Assembly: GCA_947494715.1 (NCBI GenBank)
Contig: CANLWG010000015.1
Location: 113,323-177,322, forward strand
DNA from: an uncultured Flavobacteriaceae bacterium
Lineage (GTDB): Bacteria; Bacteroidota; Bacteroidia; Flavobacteriales; Flavobacteriaceae
DNA length: 64,000 nt
Reading direction: 5' to 3'
Within the stretch, counting starts at the first letter, position 1. Each line of letters starts with the position of its first letter. The position numbers and the translations under genes were made by a program. The notes below the pieces were generated by a model that was not told the origin of the DNA, did not search any database, and saw nothing but the letters and a program-made list of their open reading frames with translations. Of the stretch, positions 10,003 through 20,386 are shown piece by piece.

Positions 10003-11694
10003 TTAATATCCCGGATTTTGTGTATACAGGGATCCACCTTCTACCTTGTTCAATTCGATCTGAAGCGAAGGTATGGGCAATCGCATATGGCGATCTTCAA
10101 AACCATTACTGTCCGAAAGATATGCCCTAGTTTCGGCCTCTGTGGTCAGATAATTATTGAGCACCTCCGAGGCCACTCCCCATCTTTTTAAGTCGAAAAA
10201 TCGATGTCCTTCCAAAGCAAGTTCCAACCTTCGCTCATGACGCACGGCCTTACGTGCTAAATCGGTATCCGTCCAAGGGTCGTCATAGGTTCCAACATTG
10301 TATGTGGCCCATGTTATTCCTGAGTCATCCAAAGATGTACTCAACCCGTCCGGTCCTATGGCGGATTGCCCGGCACGTGTTCTCACCATATTTACGAGCT
10401 CCCGGGCACGCTCTAAATTGCCCAGTTCCACCTCGGCTTCTGCCAACATCAACAATACGTCGGCATACCTGATTATCGGAACGTTAATAGGTGATAATTG
10501 TTCTGGCCTCCACCCTACCAGACTCGCATCCCCGGGTGCCGGAAGAAATTTCTTTTGCGAATAGGGCCCGGCCCAGTTTCTATCACGAATCCAAAAGGAT
10601 TGATGCGGTCCCCATTCCTTAAATGGCACATCATCACGTCCCACGGTCCAATCCAATCTTGGGTCTACAGGATCTGTGATGGTAACATCGGAATCGTCAA
10701 AGGTGTCCAAAAGTGGTAAGCCGTTGGGATCGGTTTTATGGGCATTGACCAAATTTTGTGAAGGCTGATGAAAACCGCAGCAGCCGAATGGGCTGCCTTC
10801 ATGTGGATAGGCTAACCTATCCCCCCAATTACCATTGGCCCCATTGGTAGATCCGTCATTGGCCGACGCCTGAATTGAAAACAAATGTTCGCCGGCATTC
10901 TCCAGTTCCGCGGTAAATATATCAGCAACCGATGGCAGAAGTTCGTAAAGTCCACTATTGACCACCAGGTCGAATTCTTGCTTGGCATTGGCAAAATCCT
11001 GATTGTACAAATATGCCTTGCCAAGGTACGCCCTAGCGGCTCCTTCAGAGGCCCGGCCAATCTCCCCTTGGGTCGCTGGCAAGTTATCTGCAGCAAACTG
11101 TAAATCCTGAATAATCAAGGAAATAACGTCATCATCGGTATTAGATCTCTTTTCTAAAGGATCATAGGTCTCTAACATGTAGGGCACGTTTACCCATAGT
11201 TTCCAAAGATCAAAGTGGTAATGGGCGCGTAAAAACCTGGCTTCAGCTGCAATGGGGTTTGGATTAGCGATGTCCTCTGCATTTGCTAGAAGGTTCAATG
11301 CCGTATTGGCCCTTGAGATGCCCTCGTACATTGCCCTCCATTTGGAATCGAAATAGGTGTTGCCCGGGGCCCAACGAAAAAGCTCGACCTCTAAAATCTC
11401 AGGTTGGTCACTTGGTGTAGAGCCTTTATGGGCATCGTCGGAGGCAACGCTCCCAAAAATCCAGTTGCTACTGGAATTTGGCCATGGCTGGCTTTGAAAG
11501 GCACTGCCATCATTTTGCCACCCGTCCAACATAGAGTATGCGGAAATCAGAGCCGCCTGAACACCGGTCTCATTTTCTAAAACTTCCTGTGAGAAACTGG
11601 CCTGAGGGGCAACCTCGAGAAAGTCCTCCGAGCATGATATTGCTATTATACCAGCTAACAATAAGGCTGAAATTATTACTTTTATCCGTTTCAT
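10003..11694 (-). CDS. susD: SusD/RagB family outer-membrane nutrient-binding lipoprotein
   Basis: LAGIIAISCSEDFLEVAPQ; SusD-like repeats (AEARFLRAHYHFDLWKLWVNVPYM, RYADVLLMLAEAEVELG, HERRLELALEGHRFFDLKRWG). Confidence 0.93.
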   Translation of the reverse strand: MKRIKVIISALLLAGIIAISCSEDFLEVAPQASFSQEVLENETGVQAALISAYSMLDGWQNDGSAFQSQPWPNSSSNWIFGSVASDDAHKGSTPSDQPEILEVELFRWAPGNTYFDSKWRAMYEGISRANTALNLLANAEDIANPNPIAAEARFLRAHYHFDLWKLWVNVPYMLETYDPLEKRSNTDDDVISLIIQDLQFAADNLPATQGEIGRASEGAARAYLGKAYLYNQDFANAKQEFDLVVNSGLYELLPSVADIFTAELENAGEHLFSIQASANDGSTNGANGNWGDRLAYPHEGSPFGCCGFHQPSQNLVNAHKTDPNGLPLLDTFDDSDVTITDPVDPRLDWTVGRDDVPFKEWGPHQSFWIRDRNWAGPYSQKKFLPAPGDASLVGWRPEQLSPINVPIIRYADVLLMLAEAEVELGNLERARELVNMVRTRAGQSAIGPDGLSTSLDDSGITWATYNVGTYDDPWTDTDLARKAVRHERRLELALEGHRFFDLKRWGVASEVLNNYLTTEAETRAYLSDSNGFEDRHMRLPIPSLQIELNKVEGGSLYTQNPGY

Positions 11695-11711
11695 TTTAGT
11701 CTTTATTTATA

Positions 11712-14700
11712 TTAGAATTGTGCGCTGAAACCTATTTGAAAAACTCGATTGGAAGGGTAATTGGAAACATCGAATCCATTCCAAAGATCGCCATTTCTAT
11801 TGCCGGCCCCAAAATTGGATATGGCGGGATCCAAGCCATCATAACCGGTAATGGTAAACAGGTTCTGGGCCTGTAGATACAATCTAAAACCATCCAATAC
11901 ATTCCCGAATACCTTCTTGGGAAAGGTGTAGCCTAACTGCATATTCTTTGCTCGTAGGTAGGATCCGTCATCCACATAAAATGTACTGGGATCGTTACTA
12001 AAAGTATCACTGGCATCAGGTCTTGGATAACTGGCATCCAGATTATCCGGTGACCAAGCATCCAGAACGGCATCTATACGAACGTTTGAATTGAATTCGT
12101 GAAAAACATCGAATGTGTGCGTATAGTTGAAAATCTCGTTGCCCACAGAAGCAAACAATAGCATGCTAAAATCAAAGTTTTTGTATTCGAAACCTAAATT
12201 TACCCCTAGCGTAAAGTCTGGGTGTGGGTTGCCTATAATTCCTTTATCATCATCATTGATAACCCCATCATTATTGATATCTACAAACTTGATCCTTCCA
12301 AGATCCGCACCGTCCTGGACGGCATGAGAGTCTATCTCGGCCTGGGAATCAAAGAATCCATCCGCCGTTAAGCCCCAAAAAGAGGACAAGGGGCTACCGA
12401 CCTGTGCCGCTACGATGGGCAATCCTATCCTTGAATCGAATCCTGTGGGAAAGAATATATCCGTATCTCCATCAATTGCTATCACCTCATTCACATATCT
12501 ACTAAAATTGAACGCGGTGTTAAATCTAAATTCATCCCCTATTTTACCACGATATTGCAATCCTATATCCACTCCGTTATTCTCAATTTCGCCAAGATTT
12601 ACAAATGGTGGGGAAGACAATCCTGCTGTTGCGGGCAATGGAGCTTCAACCAATAGGCCATCAACTGTTCTTTTGTAGATGTCCACTACCAAGTTGATCT
12701 TACCTTGCCACATGGATAAATCCAAGCCGAAGTTGCTACTTATATTCTCTTCCCATCGTGTGGCGTTATCCCCTCTAGCTTGAAGACTGAATCCCCTGAC
12801 CAATGAGGTATTTGCACCTGTAATGTCATAAAACGTCGATCCTTGATCACCTCCATATCTATTGAAAGCATTACCGGAAGGAATCGCCTGATTCCCAGTT
12901 TTACCCCAACTATAACGAAGTTTCAGGTCATCCAGCCATTCCGCATTTTCGAGAAATGATTCTTCGCTTACACGCCATCCTGCACTGAATGCCGGGAAAT
13001 TACCCCATCGCGTATCCGAGCCAAAATTTGAGGAACCGTCCCGTCTATAAGTTAAACTGATCAGATACTTGTCGTCAAAGGAATAATCCAGTTTAGCAAA
13101 AGCCGATGCCAATTTATTGATATCACCCGTGGAGAATATGGTCCTGGTATCACCGTTGGCCAAGCCTGGTTGCAAGTACCATAGACTTTGATCGTCCAAA
13201 AAGAATTGTTGCAATCCTCCTTGGGCTTCCCTAAACGTAGTGCTTACGGCCTCATAACCCAGTAACGCCTGTATACTGTGCTTTTCCCCTAGCAAAACAT
13301 CGTATGCCAATGTATTGGTCCAGTTCCAATTGTTCCTTTCGTTCCAGGTCTCCTGCAATTCGTTTTGATCAATGGGAGGGGGAACAACATCCGTGTTATC
13401 ATATCTGCCAAAAAATACTCCAAGTCCATGGGAAATATCAACACCATAGGTTGTTCTGGCCTTGAGGCCTTTCAAAAGTTCAAATTCGAGAAAGGCATTT
13501 GCCAAAATCCTAGTTTCCACAAATTCGTTGTCCTTATTTCTTGTAAGTGCGGCCACCGGCTGTCTAACCGAAACTCCTTCTGCCTGACCGGCAAATTGTT
13601 CTCCTGTGATATCATATACATTTGCAATTGATGCCGTACGCATGGCCGCATATACCATGCCTCCTTCTACCTGATTTCCATTACCTATAAAATCACCACC
13701 ATTCCTTGAGGAACGACTGACCAAAAGGTTTTCGCCGATAGTAAGTTTACCTATTTTGAATGACGTATTGGCTCTTAATGAGGCCCTTTCAAAATAGTTA
13801 TGGATCATTGTACCCTCGTGATTAAGGTAATTGGTAGAAAAATAATAGTTTGTTTTTTCCGTGGCTCCAGAAACCGATACATTATGCTCTTGGATAAGAG
13901 CAGGATTAAAAATCTCGTTGAACCAATCCGTACCCTGCTTGTTGGCCCTATCTACCGGCCTATCGGGAAATCGGTAAAACGCTTCTTCGTCAAACTGACC
14001 AATCCTATTGATTTCATTGGTGACCGGGTCGCGATAGGGTCGTATATAATCCGGCAATATTCCACGACCTTCCGAATAAGGATCCTGATCTGAAGGTGTT
14101 ATTCCAGCATTTTCCCATCTGTCCCACTTAAATTGAGACATGAGCAGAGGATCCTTTACCATATAATCCATATCATTGACCGGGGTAGCAATGCCAAAAT
14201 AGGCATCATATTGCACCTTGGGCTTGGTACCTACCTTACCTTTCTTTGTGGTTATTATAATCACCCCATTATTCGCTCTGGCCCCATAAATTGATGCTGA
14301 TGCAGCGTCCTTTAGAACCTGGATACTTTCTATATCATTTGGGTTAAAAGCGGTATTAAAGGCATCTTGTACGGGCACCCCGTCTATGATATACAGCGGA
14401 TCATTATTCGTAAAGGATCCGAATCCGCGAATCCTGATGTTGGAACCCTCCCCAGGCTCCCCAGAAGTAGAAACGGTGAGTCCGGTAGTCTGCCCCTCAA
14501 GCTTTTGAGCGAAACTCGGGGCTGCAATTTTATTCATTTCCTCAGTATCGACCACGGCTACCGCTCCAGTGATATCTCTTTGCCGTTGAGAGGTATAACC
14601 GGTCAAAATCACTTCATCCAATGCCAAGGAATCGGGCACCATACTAAAGTTTATGGTACTCCTTCCCTCAATACCAACCTCCTGAGTGGTATATCCAACA

Positions 14701-14996
14701 TAGGATGCAATCAAAATTTCGCTACCATCCGGGACATTTATCTCATAATTACCATCAAAATCGGTAACGGTTCCTATTGAAGTTCCTTTTACAAGAATGG
14801 CGGCCCCTAGCAGCGGAACGCCATTTTCATCAGTAACCGTTCCAGAAATGGTACGATCTGTTGTTTGCCATACCATAAGGTTCGCTTTCATAGCATAGGT
14901 GGATGCCACATTCATAAGCATGCTTAGGTAGAACAATAAATAACCGGTTCGCTTAGCAGTCCTTGAAAAAAGACCCTGTGTAAAAAATGGTTTCAT
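11712..14996 (-). CDS. susC: SusC/RagA TonB-dependent transporter without STN domain
   Basis: CarboxypepD_reg-like region (TISGTVTDENGVPLLGAAILVKGTSIGTVTDFDGNYEI), plug (IRIRGFGSFTNNDPLYIIDGVP), beta-barrel C-terminus ending QIGFSAQF. Confidence 0.95.
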   Translation of the reverse strand: MKPFFTQGLFSRTAKRTGYLLFYLSMLMNVASTYAMKANLMVWQTTDRTISGTVTDENGVPLLGAAILVKGTSIGTVTDFDGNYEINVPDGSEILIASYVGYTTQEVGIEGRSTINFSMVPDSLALDEVILTGYTSQRQRDITGAVAVVDTEEMNKIAAPSFAQKLEGQTTGLTVSTSGEPGEGSNIRIRGFGSFTNNDPLYIIDGVPVQDAFNTAFNPNDIESIQVLKDAASASIYGARANNGVIIITTKKGKVGTKPKVQYDAYFGIATPVNDMDYMVKDPLLMSQFKWDRWENAGITPSDQDPYSEGRGILPDYIRPYRDPVTNEINRIGQFDEEAFYRFPDRPVDRANKQGTDWFNEIFNPALIQEHNVSVSGATEKTNYYFSTNYLNHEGTMIHNYFERASLRANTSFKIGKLTIGENLLVSRSSRNGGDFIGNGNQVEGGMVYAAMRTASIANVYDITGEQFAGQAEGVSVRQPVAALTRNKDNEFVETRILANAFLEFELLKGLKARTTYGVDISHGLGVFFGRYDNTDVVPPPIDQNELQETWNERNNWNWTNTLAYDVLLGEKHSIQALLGYEAVSTTFREAQGGLQQFFLDDQSLWYLQPGLANGDTRTIFSTGDINKLASAFAKLDYSFDDKYLISLTYRRDGSSNFGSDTRWGNFPAFSAGWRVSEESFLENAEWLDDLKLRYSWGKTGNQAIPSGNAFNRYGGDQGSTFYDITGANTSLVRGFSLQARGDNATRWEENISSNFGLDLSMWQGKINLVVDIYKRTVDGLLVEAPLPATAGLSSPPFVNLGEIENNGVDIGLQYRGKIGDEFRFNTAFNFSRYVNEVIAIDGDTDIFFPTGFDSRIGLPIVAAQVGSPLSSFWGLTADGFFDSQAEIDSHAVQDGADLGRIKFVDINNDGVINDDDKGIIGNPHPDFTLGVNLGFEYKNFDFSMLLFASVGNEIFNYTHTFDVFHEFNSNVRIDAVLDAWSPDNLDASYPRPDASDTFSNDPSTFYVDDGSYLRAKNMQLGYTFPKKVFGNVLDGFRLYLQAQNLFTITGYDGLDPAISNFGAGNRNGDLWNGFDVSNYPSNRVFQIGFSAQF

Positions 14997-15177
14997 ACTT
15001 ATTTATTGGTTTTTGTAAAAAGAAGTTCTCACGAAGTTCTTTTAAGGTTGAGTAAAGCACCCCCATATTGGTTCTCGTTTCTTGTTTGACAATGAGGGTT
15101 TTGATTATATAAAAGTGTTTAGGTGTTTCAATTGTATTATCTCAAAATCGAATTATGAATAACAAATATATATATTT

Positions 15178-15187
15178 TTGTATACAA
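15178..15187. promoter_or_regulatory. Candidate operator TTGTATACAA upstream of susC
   Basis: 10-bp palindrome, 7 nt upstream of a minus-strand TATATTTG (-7 type) element at 15163-15170. Confidence 0.6.
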
Positions 15188-15448
15188 TTATGAAAATGAA
15201 TAATATATTTTTTGTTAAAAGCAAGAATATCGAAAACATGTAGGTAAAATCCTATATGCTTCCGCCGATAATGCCCCTAGCAGCTAATGCCTTGATTTAT
15301 AATATGCCACGAAGAGTGAATTCATGTTTTAGAAGGCTGATGCCATGAAGAAGATAATCCGATGGAAGCAGTCATCCCTATAAACGCACCAAATAAGCTT
15401 GTATAAACAAAATCAACAAGGAAAGAATTCTATTTCACCACGCTCAAA

Positions 15449-15458
15449 TTGTATACAA
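15449..15458. promoter_or_regulatory. Candidate operator TTGTATACAA between GntR gene and susC
   Basis: Same 10-bp palindrome (aaattGTATACaaaaatt). Confidence 0.5.
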
Positions 15459-15535
15459 AAATTTAATACCTAAATGCAACATGGAATTTGAAAGGTCCGA
15501 AGGGAGGTTACAAGCAAGTTTAAGGCGTGAAAATT

Positions 15536-16207
15536 TTAATCCGAATAACTAAATAGATTCATAAAGTTTATGATTTCCTTTTTCAAATATTCTATATGCC
15601 TTTTTATCGAAGCTTCTGCTTCTTCGGCATTACCATTAATGATGTGGGTGACGAATTCTTCATGCTCCAAAGCCGATTTTGAAGTTCTTCCCTCCAAAAT
15701 GTAAATCGAAACCCGCATCCTATGCCATTGAATATTCAATTTTTCGATAAAGTCCGCGGCCTTGCGTGAATTGGCCATCTTGAAAATCAGTTGGTGCAGT
15801 CTTTTATCCAGTTCCAACCAATCCTCCAAATAGCGTTGGCGGCTGTCCTCGTCCTCCGGCCGTTCCTGGGCCATGGCTTTCATTTCCTGGACAATCTCCT
15901 TGAGTTTTTTCTTATCGCTTTTTGAACCTCTTTTAGCTGCCCAACCCACAATGGCACCCTCAAGGGCATATTTGATGTCGAATATTTCAATTATTTCATC
16001 CACGGTCAACCGATAGACTGTTTTTCGTCCTTTTTTTGAATAGATCAGGCCTTCGGATTCAAGTCTGGCAAGGGCTTCGCGAATAGGTGTTCTTCCAATT
16101 CCCAAACGTTCCGATAAAGCAGTTTCCGTTATACTCTCACCTGGTTTAATTTCCATGGAGATAATTAACTTTTGTATGCTCTCGTAAGCTTCGTCCTTAG
16201 ATTTCAT
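15536..16207 (-). CDS. GntR family regulator, FadR/FCD subfamily
   Basis: N-terminal wHTH (ITETALSERLGIGRTPIREALARLESEGLIYSKKGRKTVYRLT) and FCD-like all-helical C-terminal domain. Confidence 0.92.
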   Translation of the reverse strand: MKSKDEAYESIQKLIISMEIKPGESITETALSERLGIGRTPIREALARLESEGLIYSKKGRKTVYRLTVDEIIEIFDIKYALEGAIVGWAAKRGSKSDKKKLKEIVQEMKAMAQERPEDEDSRQRYLEDWLELDKRLHQLIFKMANSRKAADFIEKLNIQWHRMRVSIYILEGRTSKSALEHEEFVTHIINGNAEEAEASIKRHIEYLKKEIINFMNLFSYSD

Positions 16208-17108
16208 GCTATCAACCTTTTAATTTACAGCCAAGATACCTTATTTCAACAAAAGTCGTGAATAGCCCGTACCAACAACAAGGTTTTAAATTGCATATTA
16301 CAAGGGCAACCTGTTCCAAAAAACTCTTCTTCTTGGAATAGATTCCTCTTCATTATATATTTTTCGGTATATGCTTGCAATATAACATTATATCCTAATT
16401 GGATTCATTTAAAATAAAAGCATGTTGGAAAACTCTGCTTCCTGGAAACCGGTATTTTGAGAACCATAGCATCAAATTAAGCAAGTTCCGCATCTGGATA
16501 TGCAACCGATTTAATTGATAGCCAGAACCTCAAACTTATGATTGTCAATTCACATTGTTTTTAAAAATGTTCTAATCTGAAAAACCAAATAAACGGAATT
16601 GGCAACTAAAAAACAATATTAAGGACATGAATAACCCTTCCTTGTTCTCAAAATAAAAATTTTCTTGAAACCGACTATCCCCAAGGCAAGCCATAGAAAT
16701 ATTTCGCCGATTTCATCCCGATTGCCATCGGCAACCGAAATTTTGTAGTTAGCCTCGCCCAAAACTGCTGAAAACGACAGTTCTGACCTTGTACATTCCT
16801 CTCGCTATGCTCGTCAGATACCATAGGAGAGGTGAAATCGGAGACGCCAACCCAGGGTCGGAGAATCTTTAGATTGAAAAATTAAGCCTACTCGGGCGGG
16901 CTTTACCAAATTCTTTACAATGTAAAGTCGTTTTGAGTTATTCTTGCCAGCTTTTCTTAAAAATACCACCTTGGAAGGTGTATTCCTCCTTAATCGCTAT
17001 AGTAGGATGTTAAGATGCTACGAAATATGTGAATTACTCCTTTCTAGATGATAACTACAAAATAAAACTCCAATTTCCCTCAACACGGGATTCGCCATCA
17101 ACCTTGTT

Positions 17109-17495
17109 TTACACATCAGGAAAATCTATTTCCTCAAAGAACAAATAGTTGTCCAAACTTGTCGGAGGTGCAAAAAAACAAATGACCTTCATTTCCAAAT
17201 CACTTGTATTATGGAGCATATGCACTTTATTTTTAGGGAATAAAATACTGGAACCTTCCTTTACCTCACCAACTTGCCCATCTATCAAAACCCTGCCGCT
17301 ACCTTTTATAATATGTATCAATTCTTCGCCATGCGGATGTGAGTGGGCCGGCCTCACCTTTTCCCCAGGGGGTACCCTAATTATACAGGCGGACAAGTAT
17401 TTGGCTCCCAATATTTTCTCGTTCGCAATCCACTTTAAGTGTCTTCCAGGTAGAGTGGCCTCATTTCCTTCGTTATAATGTAGTATGTTCTTCAC
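17109..17495 (-). CDS. Cupin domain protein
   Basis: Cupin motif RPAHSHPHGEELIHIIKGSGRVLIDGQVGEVKEGSSILFPKNKVH. Confidence 0.88.
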   Translation of the reverse strand: MKNILHYNEGNEATLPGRHLKWIANEKILGAKYLSACIIRVPPGEKVRPAHSHPHGEELIHIIKGSGRVLIDGQVGEVKEGSSILFPKNKVHMLHNTSDLEMKVICFFAPPTSLDNYLFFEEIDFPDV

Positions 17496-17501
17496 GGAAT
17501 G

Positions 17502-19592
17502 TTAGGTTTTGCTCAACTCCAGCGCACTTTTAATTTTCTCCGCAAGTTGTGCCGGTGAAAGGCCTAGATTTTCAATGAGTTGTTTATAGGTGCCGGAATG
17601 GATGTAATTAATCTCTCCATTTCCGTTTTTGGTATTAATTGGTATAAGGCTATTGTATTTGATATCTCTACCCTTTAGGTTCATTTCGAGAAGAAGCTTG
17701 GACCATAAATATCCGTTATTCTGTTCTATAATGAATAGGGATATATTGTCTTTGACGAATTCCTCCACGACTGAAACATCTACCGATGGCATATCGATTA
17801 TTTTGGCATGTATTCCCTCTTTTTGTAACAATTTAGCAGTAGTTAAGGCCTCATGTACCCCTCGACCACTGCTTATTATTGCTAAGTCTTCTTTCTCCTC
17901 GGTTTCAAAAACGACGTTCGCCGTGCCATACTCAAACTGGTAATCCTTATTGTAAATGACAGCTGCGGGTGCCCTTAAAATCCTTAAATAAACAAGTCCT
18001 TTGTTTCCCTCCATAATCCATTGCATCACTGCCAGTAATTGTTGTGGACAACATACAGTAATAATCTTGAGGTGTGCCAGTGCATCAAACAACAGCGCAT
18101 CGTCATTTCCCATGTGGGTGGCTCCATTGGTCTGTGTATCGAGGTCGGCAGCGGTAGCCAAAAAAGTCAGATCCAATCCGTACCCTTCACTTAGCCAACC
18201 GTCCTTATGCTCCATGATTTCCAGTCTTTCCTGATGACCTACGGCAATCCGCCTAAGGACTTTCCAGTCAAAAAACGGACAAAACGTACTGACCCAAACG
18301 TTATGGCCCAGTGCGGCGTACGCCTCTCCTATCAACATCATATTGGCTTCCGCGACACCGACGTTAAATGCCCGGTGCTGATCGATTCCACCAATACCGG
18401 ATTCCAGCCCGCTGGTAGACGCCAAATCGGAATCGACCGATACCACCTTACTGTCCCGGGCAAAAACCTTCATGGCCTCGGCAATCAATAAATGTGCACT
18501 ATAAGTCTTGGATTCGTCCAGAACGGGAAGTTGGTTTTTATCAAAATCCAATTTCTTTTCCCTTACAGGTGCCCGTTTGGTCCTGACCTTAGGCTTAATC
18601 ATTTGGACATTATGGCACATACCATCATCACCTTCTTGAATCTTAAGATTCATTTGTGCAGCTTTTGAGGCAATGTCCTGCCGTTGCCCGGCATCCAATT
18701 TGTCGTAAAATTTGCAGAATTCTTCTTCCCTGGCCTTTCTTCTTGTCTTTTGTGAAGCAACTTCATGTTGCATAATTTCTTCTGGAATGGCTACCTTATG
18801 ATTATTAAGGAATGCCGAAAAACTTCCCGAGCCTTTAAATGCATCACAAATAATGGCCGTTGGTTTCCCAGATCTTGGGCCATTCTTAAATTCGTTCAGA
18901 CAATCATAGATGCTATGATATTTGGTAGTATCGGCGGTGAGGACCCGCCAGCCAAAGGATTCAAAACTACCTTGTATATTTTTATGGGGTAGTATCAATC
19001 GATTTACAACATCCAATTGTCCGCCATTGCTATCCACAAGAACACACAAATTATCCAATCTTTTGTATCCGGCGTACATCACCGCTTCCCAAATGGGTCC
19101 TTCCTGTAATTCCCCGTCACCGGTCATTGCGTATACATCAAAATGTGGATTTGACCGACCCGCCAATGCAAATCCCTGTGCCACGCCCAATCCTTGGCCC
19201 ATGGGCCCGGTAGCGATTTGTATTCCTGGAAGTATGGGCCCTGGATGACCATTGAGTATGCTGTCAATTGATCTAGACCCTTTCAAAACGTTTTCATCAA
19301 AATATCCAATATCCGCATATATGGAAGCAAGTGTAGCCACTGCATGGCCTTTGCTCAACACGAACATGTCCTGTCCGATCTTATTGGGATTTTCGATATC
19401 CAAATCGATAAATCCCCCATAGTACAAGGCGGTCAAGGGGATAATAGCCGATGAAGCCCCCCCGGAATGTATTCCATGATCTACGGCAAATTCACTCTGT
19501 AGCAGATTGCGTAATCTTACGTCGGAATCCTTTATCTCCAGCAATTTGAGAATCCCTTTCCGAACCATGTCCCTAGTCTGTGCGTTATTCAT
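17502..19592 (-). CDS. Atypical full-length transketolase-like protein
   Basis: TPP motif MTGDGELQEGPIWEAVMYAG...DSNGGQLD; pyrimidine domain with GATHMGNDDALLFD instead of GPTHQPIEH. Confidence 0.85.
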   Translation of the reverse strand: MNNAQTRDMVRKGILKLLEIKDSDVRLRNLLQSEFAVDHGIHSGGASSAIIPLTALYYGGFIDLDIENPNKIGQDMFVLSKGHAVATLASIYADIGYFDENVLKGSRSIDSILNGHPGPILPGIQIATGPMGQGLGVAQGFALAGRSNPHFDVYAMTGDGELQEGPIWEAVMYAGYKRLDNLCVLVDSNGGQLDVVNRLILPHKNIQGSFESFGWRVLTADTTKYHSIYDCLNEFKNGPRSGKPTAIICDAFKGSGSFSAFLNNHKVAIPEEIMQHEVASQKTRRKAREEEFCKFYDKLDAGQRQDIASKAAQMNLKIQEGDDGMCHNVQMIKPKVRTKRAPVREKKLDFDKNQLPVLDESKTYSAHLLIAEAMKVFARDSKVVSVDSDLASTSGLESGIGGIDQHRAFNVGVAEANMMLIGEAYAALGHNVWVSTFCPFFDWKVLRRIAVGHQERLEIMEHKDGWLSEGYGLDLTFLATAADLDTQTNGATHMGNDDALLFDALAHLKIITVCCPQQLLAVMQWIMEGNKGLVYLRILRAPAAVIYNKDYQFEYGTANVVFETEEKEDLAIISSGRGVHEALTTAKLLQKEGIHAKIIDMPSVDVSVVEEFVKDNISLFIIEQNNGYLWSKLLLEMNLKGRDIKYNSLIPINTKNGNGEINYIHSGTYKQLIENLGLSPAQLAEKIKSALELSKT

Positions 19593-19598
19593 TTCGAG

Positions 19599-20354
19599 TT
19601 ATAATATAGACCAACCTCCATCCACAAAATAAGTAGCACCCGTTACAAAGGAGGCCTCATCCGATGCGAGAAAATATACTACATTGGCCACTTCCATGGC
19701 CGTTCCCATTCTGTTGAACACGCTTTTGCCATTCAGAATGCCTTCGGTCTCCTCGGGGTCCGGGGAATCATTGATGGATCCGCGTAGCAGTGGGGTATCT
19801 ATGGCTCCCGGAACGACACAGTTGACACGGATGTTTTTTTCCGCCAAATCCATGGCCATGGACCTCGTTAGCGTATCTATGGCTCCCTTGGAGGAAGAGT
19901 AGGCCGCCCTTTCGGGTACGGACCTAAAACCTAAAATAGATCCTGTATTTACCACGGCACCTTTTCCCTGCTCCATTATCAGAGGTACAAAGGCACGAGA
20001 CATATAATACATGCCTTTTAGGTTAACATCGTATAATTTTGTCCAATCCTCTTCCGTACAATCCAATATACTTCCCCTAACTTCAATACCCGCGTTATTA
20101 TGCAGTACATCTACCCTTCCCAGTTCTTTGCTGATTTTTTCCAATGCAGCTTCGACCTGGGACTTATCCGAAATATCACATTTACAGAAGACACCTTTCC
20201 GGCCCAATGACTGTATTTTTTCCTCGGCCTTTTTGCCTTTGACCTCATCAATATCTATAAGGCCTATGGCATATCCCTGTTTTGCAAATTTTATCGCGGA
20301 TGCCAGTCCCAATCCAGACGATGCTCCACTGACTACAAGTACTTTATCACTCAT
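19599..20354 (-). CDS. SDR family oxidoreductase
   Basis: GASSGLGLA Rossmann motif, HNNAG, AAYSSSKGA (YxxxK), VTGATYFVDGGWS. Confidence 0.93.
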   Translation of the reverse strand: MSDKVLVVSGASSGLGLASAIKFAKQGYAIGLIDIDEVKGKKAEEKIQSLGRKGVFCKCDISDKSQVEAALEKISKELGRVDVLHNNAGIEVRGSILDCTEEDWTKLYDVNLKGMYYMSRAFVPLIMEQGKGAVVNTGSILGFRSVPERAAYSSSKGAIDTLTRSMAMDLAEKNIRVNCVVPGAIDTPLLRGSINDSPDPEETEGILNGKSVFNRMGTAMEVANVVYFLASDEASFVTGATYFVDGGWSIL

Positions 20355-20386
20355 CGCAACACTATTTTTTGTTTAAGGATTATTTT

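Noticed and set aside
16208-17108. 900-bp intergenic stretch considered for an RNA gene or pseudogene
   Set aside because: No long ORF, tRNA-like fold or repeat could be supported by eye.
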